A DNA stretch of 64,000 bases, taken from Nonomuraea gerenzanensis. Lineage in GTDB: Bacteria > Actinomycetota > Actinomycetes > Streptosporangiales > Streptosporangiaceae. Numbering within the stretch: the stretch's first letter is position 1; each line of letters starts with the position of its first letter. The stretch covers positions 2,666,001 through 2,730,000 of the forward strand of contig NZ_CP084058.1 of the NCBI RefSeq assembly GCF_020215645.1. Reading direction: 5' to 3'. Shown here piece by piece: positions 58,865 through 64,000 of the stretch. The notes below the pieces were generated by a model, which was given only the letters and a program-made list of their open reading frames with translations, was not told the origin of the DNA and did no database searches. A program made the translations under genes and the position numbers.

Positions 58865-61800
58865 TCAGAGGTTTTCCAGCGCCTTCTCGGCGCGTTCGCG
58901 GAACTCGGCGACCCGGGCGACCTTGATGTCCTCGTACCCGCGGATCAGGTCGGGCAGGCCCGCGAGCTCCTCGACGACGGCGGCGGTCTGCGGGGTGAGG
59001 CGGTCGAGTGCCGTACGGACGAGGTCGCGGTACTCGGGGATCAGCTCGCGCTCGACCCTGCGCACCCCGGCGCGGCCGAACAGGTCGAACGCGGTCCCGC
59101 GCAGCACCCGGGCCGCCCGCAGGCCGCGGAACAGCACGCCGGCCGAGCGGCGTACCTTGATCTTGCGCTTCATGCCCATCGCGCGCAGCACCGGCGGGTG
59201 CAGCAGCACCGACACGACCGCGTCCGCGCCGAACTCCTGCTCTCGCCGCGCCCGCTCCGCCGGGTCGAGGTGCAGGCGGGCGACCTCGTACTCGTCCTTG
59301 TAGGCCATCAGCTTGTGCAGGCCGCGCGCGTAGGCGAGGGCGATCGCGGTGCCCGCCGCCTCGCCCGCGCGTTCGGTGGCCAGCGTGCGCACCTGGCGGA
59401 CGTCGTCGGCGTAGGTGTGGGCGTAGGTGGCGTTCTGGTAACCGGTCAGGTCGGCGACGCGGGTGGCGATCACGTCGTCGAGCCCCTGGGGTTCGGCGGG
59501 GGCCGGGAGGAGCGCCTGGCGTACGGCCTCCGGGTGGGACACGGCGGCGCGGCCCCAGCGGAAGGCGGCCAGGTTCTGCTCGACGGCGGCCCTGTTGAGG
59601 GTGATGGCCCGCTCGATCGAGGCGGCGCTGACGGGCAGGCAGCCGTGCTGGTAGGCGGCGCCGAGAAGGAGGAGGTTCGCGGGCATGTGGTCGCCGAACA
59701 GCGACTCGGACAGCGCGTGCGCGTCCACGCACACCTGCTCGCGGGTGGCCGTCTCCACCCGCGACACCGCGGCGGCGTGGCCCGGCACGGGCACGCGGCC
59801 GGTGACCATGGCGGCGGTGGGCACCACGGAGGTGTTCAGGACGGCGACCGTGCGCTCGGGCGAGGCCACGTCCAGGGTGCTGTCGGCCGCCGCCCCCAGC
59901 ACGTCGAACCCGATCAGCACGTCGGCGCTGCCCCGCGAGGCGCGCACGGAGCCGGTCGGCGCCCACTTGCCGATCCGGACGTCGCTGACCACCGGGCCGC
60001 CCTTCTGCGCCAGCCCCGTCTGCTCCAGGCCGACCGCGTGCAGGCCGTCGAGGTGGGCCGCCATCTGCAGGATCTGTGAGACGGTGACGACGCCGGTGCC
60101 GCCGATGCCGGGCATCCTGATCAGCACCTCGTCGCGGTGCGAGGCGACCGGCTCGGGCGGCTGCACGGGCAGCGGCGGCGTCGGGCGCGGCTGCCTGGTG
60201 CCGGGCTCGACGAGCAGGAACGACGGGCAGTCGCCCTTCAGGCAGCTCTCGTCGGAGTTGCAGGAGGCCTGGTGGATGCGGGTCTTGCGGCCGTACTCGG
60301 TCTCGACCGGCTGCACGGACAGGCAGGTCGAGACGTCACCGCAGTCGCCGCAGCCCTCGCAGACGCGCTCGTTGATCACGATCTTGCGCGTGGGGGTGGG
60401 CAGCTTGCCGCGCTTGCGCAGCCTGCGCTCCTCGGCGGCGCAGCGGTCGTCGTGGATGAGCACGGTCACGCCGCCCACCGCCGCCAGCTCCTTCTCCACC
60501 TCGGCCAGGTCGTCGCGGTGGCGGACGGAGGCGATCCCCGCCAGCCGCACCCCCCGGTAGGTCTCCGGCTCCGGCGTGGTGATCACGATCCGGCGCACGC
60601 CCTCGACGGCCAGCTCGTGGGTGAGGGCGGGCACGTCCAGGCGGCCCTCCGCGCGCTGGCCGCCCGTCATGGCGACGGCGTCGTTGTAGAGCAGCTTGTA
60701 CGTCATCGGCACCCCCGCCGCGACGGCGGCCCTGATCGCCAGGGAGCCGGAGTGGTGGTAGGTGCCGTCGCCCAGGTTCTGCACGAAATGCCGGTCCTCG
60801 GTGAACGGAGACAGCCCGATCCACTGGGCGCCCTCGCCGCCCATCTGGGTGATGCCGACCTGGGTGCCGCGCCCGTGGCCGTCCAGCGCGATCATGGCGT
60901 GGCAGCCGATGCCCACGCCGACCAGCGTGTCGTCGGAGGTACGGGTGGAGGTGTTGTGGGGGCAGCCGGAGCAGAAGTACGGGGTGCGCGCCGCCACCAC
61001 CGGCAGCAGGCCCCGCCGCCGGGCCGCCTTCGCCGGCGCTTCGAGGCCCAGGCAGGTGGCGATGGCCTTGGCCACGTCCTCCGCGCTCAGCGTGCCGCGC
61101 GCCGTGAGCAGCTCCCGGCCCACGACGGCCGGGGCCCGCTCGCCGCCGTACAGGGCCTGCTTGAGCTGGCCCTCCAGGAACGGCACCTTGTCCTCGACGA
61201 CCAGCACCTTGGCCAGGTCGGACGTCATCGCGGCCAGCTCGTCGGCGGCGACGGGGAACGGCATGCCGAGCCTGATCAGCCGCAGCCCGGCCTCCTCGGC
61301 GTCCAGGCCCAGGTCCTCAAGGGCCCGCTCGACCACCGCGTACGTGGCGCCGGAGGCCAGGATGCCCAGCGCGGTGTTGCGGGCGCCCGCCATGACCCGG
61401 TTCAGCCCATGCGTACGGGCGTACTCGCGGGCCAGGTCGAGGCGGCGGGTCAGCATGTCGTGCTCGGCGTCCAGGGCGGCCGGGCCGAGCAGGATGGCCG
61501 CGGCCCCCTTCGAGACGGCGGCAGGGACGGGGACGTCCGCGCGAAGCGGCGCCAGGTCCACGGTGGCGGAGGCGTCGGCGATGTCCGCGACGATCTTCAG
61601 GCCCACCCACAGGCCGCTCGCCCGCGACATGGCCACCGCGTGCAGCCCGAACTCGATGATCTCCGCCACCGAGCCCGGCGCCAGCAGCGGCATGGACAGG
61701 CTCTGGCACATCGGCTCGCACGAGCTGGGCAGCGTGGAGGACTTGCAGCCGGGGTCGTCGCCGATCCAGGCCACCGCGCCGCCGAGCGGGGCCGTGCCTG

Positions 61801-62206
61801 CCGCGTTGGCGTGCCTGATGGCGTCGGCGGCCCGGTCGAGGCCGGGGTTCTTGCCGTACCAGAAGCCCGTCACGCCGTCGTGCCGCCGGCCGGGCACCTG
61901 TTCCAGCAGCTGCGTCCCGGCCACCGCCGTGGCCGCCAGCTCCTCGTTCAGGCCGGCCTGGAACACCACGCCCGCCTCGTCCAGGAACCGTTCGGCCCGG
62001 CCCATCTCCAGGTCCACGCCCGCCAGCGGCGAGCCCTGGTAGCCGGTGACGTAGGCCCGCGTGTCCAGGCCGCGCGCCTGGTCGAGGCGGCGCTGCTCCA
62101 GGGTCAGGCGGACCAGGGCCTGGATGCCGGAGATGAGCACCCGGCCGTCGAGCGCGGTGTACTTGTCGTCGAGCGACACGGGGGCGGGAGTCTCGCTCAC
62201 GCTCAC
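58865..62206 (-). CDS. Single-chain indolepyruvate:ferredoxin oxidoreductase family protein, 1113 aa
   Basis: Oxidative decarboxylation of an aryl- or branched 2-oxoacid to the acyl-CoA, reducing ferredoxin. The alpha-like part (about 1-680) holds the TPP-binding region (GVGIGCHAMIALDGHG, QNLGDGTYHHSG), followed by a cysteine-rich [4Fe-4S] ferredoxin-like insert (VCEGCGDCGDVSTC, SCNSDESCLKGDC; about 610-660) and the gamma domain (MPGIGGTGVVTVSQIL) fused at the C terminus. Bacterial single-chain forms of about 1150 aa are established. Start GTG 62206 has AGGAGG 5 nt upstream; GTG 62200 is the next choice. First gene of the operon with acyl-CoA dehydrogenase, controlled presumably by the divergent Lrp-type regulator. 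Confidence 0.94.
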   Translation of the reverse strand: MSVSETPAPVSLDDKYTALDGRVLISGIQALVRLTLEQRRLDQARGLDTRAYVTGYQGSPLAGVDLEMGRAERFLDEAGVVFQAGLNEELAATAVAGTQLLEQVPGRRHDGVTGFWYGKNPGLDRAADAIRHANAAGTAPLGGAVAWIGDDPGCKSSTLPSSCEPMCQSLSMPLLAPGSVAEIIEFGLHAVAMSRASGLWVGLKIVADIADASATVDLAPLRADVPVPAAVSKGAAAILLGPAALDAEHDMLTRRLDLAREYARTHGLNRVMAGARNTALGILASGATYAVVERALEDLGLDAEEAGLRLIRLGMPFPVAADELAAMTSDLAKVLVVEDKVPFLEGQLKQALYGGERAPAVVGRELLTARGTLSAEDVAKAIATCLGLEAPAKAARRRGLLPVVAARTPYFCSGCPHNTSTRTSDDTLVGVGIGCHAMIALDGHGRGTQVGITQMGGEGAQWIGLSPFTEDRHFVQNLGDGTYHHSGSLAIRAAVAAGVPMTYKLLYNDAVAMTGGQRAEGRLDVPALTHELAVEGVRRIVITTPEPETYRGVRLAGIASVRHRDDLAEVEKELAAVGGVTVLIHDDRCAAEERRLRKRGKLPTPTRKIVINERVCEGCGDCGDVSTCLSVQPVETEYGRKTRIHQASCNSDESCLKGDCPSFLLVEPGTRQPRPTPPLPVQPPEPVASHRDEVLIRMPGIGGTGVVTVSQILQMAAHLDGLHAVGLEQTGLAQKGGPVVSDVRIGKWAPTGSVRASRGSADVLIGFDVLGAAADSTLDVASPERTVAVLNTSVVPTAAMVTGRVPVPGHAAAVSRVETATREQVCVDAHALSESLFGDHMPANLLLLGAAYQHGCLPVSAASIERAITLNRAAVEQNLAAFRWGRAAVSHPEAVRQALLPAPAEPQGLDDVIATRVADLTGYQNATYAHTYADDVRQVRTLATERAGEAAGTAIALAYARGLHKLMAYKDEYEVARLHLDPAERARREQEFGADAVVSVLLHPPVLRAMGMKRKIKVRRSAGVLFRGLRAARVLRGTAFDLFGRAGVRRVERELIPEYRDLVRTALDRLTPQTAAVVEELAGLPDLIRGYEDIKVARVAEFRERAEKALENL

Positions 62207-62305
62207 GCGGACCTCCTGGGCGTCGTACGTGCTCGCTTGGTGATTCCCAGCACAGCAACGCGGGCATGACATGCGCAAGTATTAGATGAGAAAGTGGGCG
62301 TAAGA

Positions 62306-62351
62306 CGCAAACAATATGAGTTCATGGGCTTCGTGGATGATGTTATTTGCG
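62306..62351. promoter_or_regulatory. Inverted CGCAAA/TTTGCG pair in the Lrp-oxidoreductase gap
   Basis: CGCAAA (62306-62311) and TTTGCG (62346-62351) are complementary, centred in the AT-rich divergent region (about 40 bp apart centre to centre, near four helical turns). Spacing and AT-richness suit Lrp-type looping, but the site is a guess. Confidence 0.35.
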
Positions 62352-62370
62352 GCTGAAGGAGGCGTTCTCC

Positions 62371-62820
62371 GTGCCTGACCTGGATGAGATCGACCACCGG
62401 GTGCTCCGGCTCCTGCGGGAGGACGGCCGCCGGACGTTCTCCGAGATGGCCGAATGTATCGGGCTGTCGGTGGCGGCGGTCAAGCGGCGGGTCGACCGGC
62501 TCAAGGAGCTGGGTGTGATCACCGGGTTCACCGTGCAGATCGACTACGCCAAGCTGGGGTGGGGCATCGAGGCCTTCACCGAGCTGCGCTACCCGGGCAC
62601 CACGCCGGTCACCGAGATCATCCGCACGGCCACCGACGTGCCCGAGGTGCAGGAGGTGTTCACGATCGCGGGGGATCCGGACGCGCTGATCCACGTCCGC
62701 GTGCGCGATCTCGGGCACCTGCAGCAGGTCATCGACCGGCTGCGCAGGGCCGGGGACGTCACGGGCACCAAGACACTGCTCGTGCTGGGCTCGTGGACCA
62801 GGGACGCGCCGGTGCCGTGA
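62371..62820 (+). CDS. Lrp/AsnC-family transcriptional regulator, 149 aa
   Basis: N-terminal helix-turn-helix (DLDEIDHRVLRLLREDGRRT then MAECIGLSVAAVKRRVDRLKELGVI) and C-terminal RAM ligand domain (VTGFTVQIDY, EVFTIAGDPDALIHVRVRD). The GTG at 62371 has AAGGAGG 8 nt upstream; the TTG at 62347 in the same frame is inside the leader. It diverges from the oxidoreductase/dehydrogenase operon and probably senses an aromatic or branched amino acid to control it (inference from layout). The final VP codons and TGA are repeated downstream. Confidence 0.92.
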   Translation: MPDLDEIDHRVLRLLREDGRRTFSEMAECIGLSVAAVKRRVDRLKELGVITGFTVQIDYAKLGWGIEAFTELRYPGTTPVTEIIRTATDVPEVQEVFTIAGDPDALIHVRVRDLGHLQQVIDRLRRAGDVTGTKTLLVLGSWTRDAPVP

Positions 62821-62880
62821 CGAACGTGAGTCGTGCCGGTGCCGGTGCCGTGAGGGGCCTGGGCCGTGCCGGTGCCGCGG
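62808..62880. repeat. Direct repeats of GCCGGTGCCGTGA spanning the Lrp stop
   Basis: Exact 13-mer at 62808-62820 (last codons and TGA) and 62841-62853, and a version ending CGG at 62868-62880; each is preceded by similar GTGC-rich sequence. Periods 33 and 27 bp. The remaining 62881-62888 holds nothing else. Confidence 0.75.
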
Positions 62881-62888
62881 CAGGGGTG

Positions 62889-64000
62889 TCAGCTGTCCGG
62901 CCCGGGTTCGTCGCGGCGGGAGAAGTAGCGGACGAGCAGGCCGATCGCCAGCAGCGTCGCCACGCCCAGGCCGAGCATCCAGACGGAGGTACCGGTCAGG
63001 GGCAGCTCGGGGCCGGCGTGGTGGGCGGGAGGCGGCACGTCGTTCCTGTCGGCGGCGGCCTTGCCGGTGGCGGAGGGCGGCTCGGCCGGGACGGGCTCGG
63101 GAAGCGGCAGGTCGTCGCCCTTGACCTCGTGCCCCTTCTTGCCCGGGGTCTTGGACGGCGCCGGGGCGGCGGGCTGCACCAGCGTTTCGGCGCAGGCGCG
63201 GTTGTCGGCGGTGTGCTGCTCGCGGTCGCCGGTGCTGACCGTGGCGCAGTTCTCGACCAGGCCGGTGGTGCGGGGGGTGACCGTGAACGTGAGGGTTCTG
63301 CTCTCGTTCGGCGGGAGCGGGCCGAGGGGGCAGGAGAGGGTCGGGCCGGCTCCGGGGCACTCGGCGGGGCGGGCGGCGATCGTGGCCTGGGTGGGGTCCT
63401 GGACGGTGACGTCCGTCGCCTGTGAGGGGCCGTGGTTGGTGACCGTCAGGGTGTAGGTGATCGTGCCGTCCTGGGCCGATGACGGCGGGGCCGTCTTGCG
63501 GAGCTCGACGTCCGCCCTGGTCACGGCTTCGGTGGTGAGCTGCGTCTCGTCGCCGGGGGTGCCGGGGGAGGTGACGTGGGCTCGGCTGGTGAGGCTCGTG
63601 CCGTCGCTGAGGGCGGGGTCGGTGGTGATGGGGAGCGCGTACGTGGTGCTGCGGCCCGGGGGGATCGTCAGGCCGGGGCCGCCGCAGGTGATGGTGCGGC
63701 CGGTGCGGGAGCAGGCGGCGGGGAGGGGGCCGGGGGTGAGGTTGTGGTCGAGGATGGTGGCGAGGATGACGTCGGTGGCGTCCTGGTCGCCGGTGTTCGT
63801 GACGGTGAGGACGTAGCGGGACTCCGCGCCGATGATCAACGGGGCCGGGGTGAGGTCGCCGGTGAGGTGGAGGCTGGGGCCCAGGGGGGACGGGGGTGTG
63901 GTGGGGTCCTCCGGGGGGAGTGGGGCGGGGTCGGGGCCCGGGGGTGGAGCGGCCGGGTCGGGGTCCGGCCGTGAGAGGGAGTCCGGGCCTGGCTGGGCGG
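62889..64000 (-). CDS. LPXTG-type surface protein with DUF11 repeats, 5' end beyond the window
   Basis: Only the last 370 codons are in the window; the frame is open to the edge. The visible start is a Pro-rich spacer (PAAPPPGPDP...), then two DUF11-like beta repeats (YVLTVTNTGDQDATDVILA and ITYTLTVTNHGPSQATDVTV, each about 110 residues), a Pro/Lys/Ala linker (PAAPAPSKTPGKKG) and the sorting signal LPLTG, a hydrophobic helix (MLGLGVATLLAIGLLV) and a basic RR tail. It should be attached to peptidoglycan by a sortase. No sortase gene is in view. DUF11 repeats are common in surface adhesins; binding partner unknown. Confidence 0.88.
   Translation of the reverse strand, partial: AQPGPDSLSRPDPDPAAPPPGPDPAPLPPEDPTTPPSPLGPSLHLTGDLTPAPLIIGAESRYVLTVTNTGDQDATDVILATILDHNLTPGPLPAACSRTGRTITCGGPGLTIPPGRSTTYALPITTDPALSDGTSLTSRAHVTSPGTPGDETQLTTEAVTRADVELRKTAPPSSAQDGTITYTLTVTNHGPSQATDVTVQDPTQATIAARPAECPGAGPTLSCPLGPLPPNESRTLTFTVTPRTTGLVENCATVSTGDREQHTADNRACAETLVQPAAPAPSKTPGKKGHEVKGDDLPLPEPVPAEPPSATGKAAADRNDVPPPAHHAGPELPLTGTSVWMLGLGVATLLAIGLLVRYFSRRDEPGPDS

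Overview
The window is very GC-rich, uses GTG starts freely and is dense with TetR, Crp, Lrp, LysR, XRE and SARP regulators, standalone GTGA-coupled gene pairs and secreted glycosidases. This points to a filamentous actinomycete chromosome. A Streptosporangiales (Nonomuraea-like) host is my inference from the mix of genes; no 16S or core marker is present to prove it. No phage, integrase, transposase, plasmid or CRISPR genes were seen, and there is no clear biosynthetic gene cluster.

Layout. 1-9.4 kb is mixed housekeeping: two small secreted proteins, a YtxH-like protein, tRNA-Asn(GTT) with a strong terminator, a reductase-less nitric oxide synthase, a tyrosine phosphatase, an enoyl-CoA hydratase, galactokinase, a PLP desulfhydrase/deaminase-like enzyme, a three-gene operon (lipoprotein, 27-residue membrane peptide, DUF6766-type membrane protein) and a DinB-like protein. 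9.5-14.5 kb is a single 1658-residue TPR protein. 14.6-26.4 kb carries two TetR-controlled units (a rifampin-phosphotransferase/PEP-synthase-like enzyme; an FAD monooxygenase), a CheB-like methylesterase with a Crp/Fnr regulator, an APC permease, a TetM/OtrA-type ribosomal protection protein with a possible leader ORF, and an exported intradiol dioxygenase.

26.7-42.9 kb is a plant cell-wall polysaccharide island. It has a secreted GH43 arabinanase-like enzyme translationally coupled to a large (alpha/alpha)6 glycosidase, a fused pectin methylesterase-pectate lyase, a multi-domain GH10 xylanase and a cytosolic GH43 beta-xylosidase-like enzyme. Interspersed are an STAND-type regulator that lacks its DNA-binding end, an SDR/XRE pair and a secreted histidine-rich repeat protein. 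LacI/cre-like and GAAA-type palindromes stand in front of the arabinanase and xylanase genes. Arabinan, pectin and xylan would be cut outside the cell and xylo-oligomers finished inside.

42.9-57.7 kb holds a caspase-STAND-TM-WD40 protein (14 WD repeats), two epimerase/SDR genes, a frameshifted LysR gene, a C39-like peptidase, a second zinc-type adenylate kinase, a secreted HNH nuclease, two surface or secreted unknowns and a SARP regulator that ends in four membrane helices, followed by a WD40 fragment. 57.7-64 kb is an Lrp-controlled single-chain indolepyruvate:ferredoxin oxidoreductase/acyl-CoA dehydrogenase operon and the 3' part of an LPLTG surface protein.

Two patterns recur across unrelated genes. 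Six genes carry a short tandem duplication spanning their own stop codon (periods 11, 25, 27-33, 32, 48 and 53 bp). Four convergent gene pairs overlap by 55-81 bp. Both are described in the findings.
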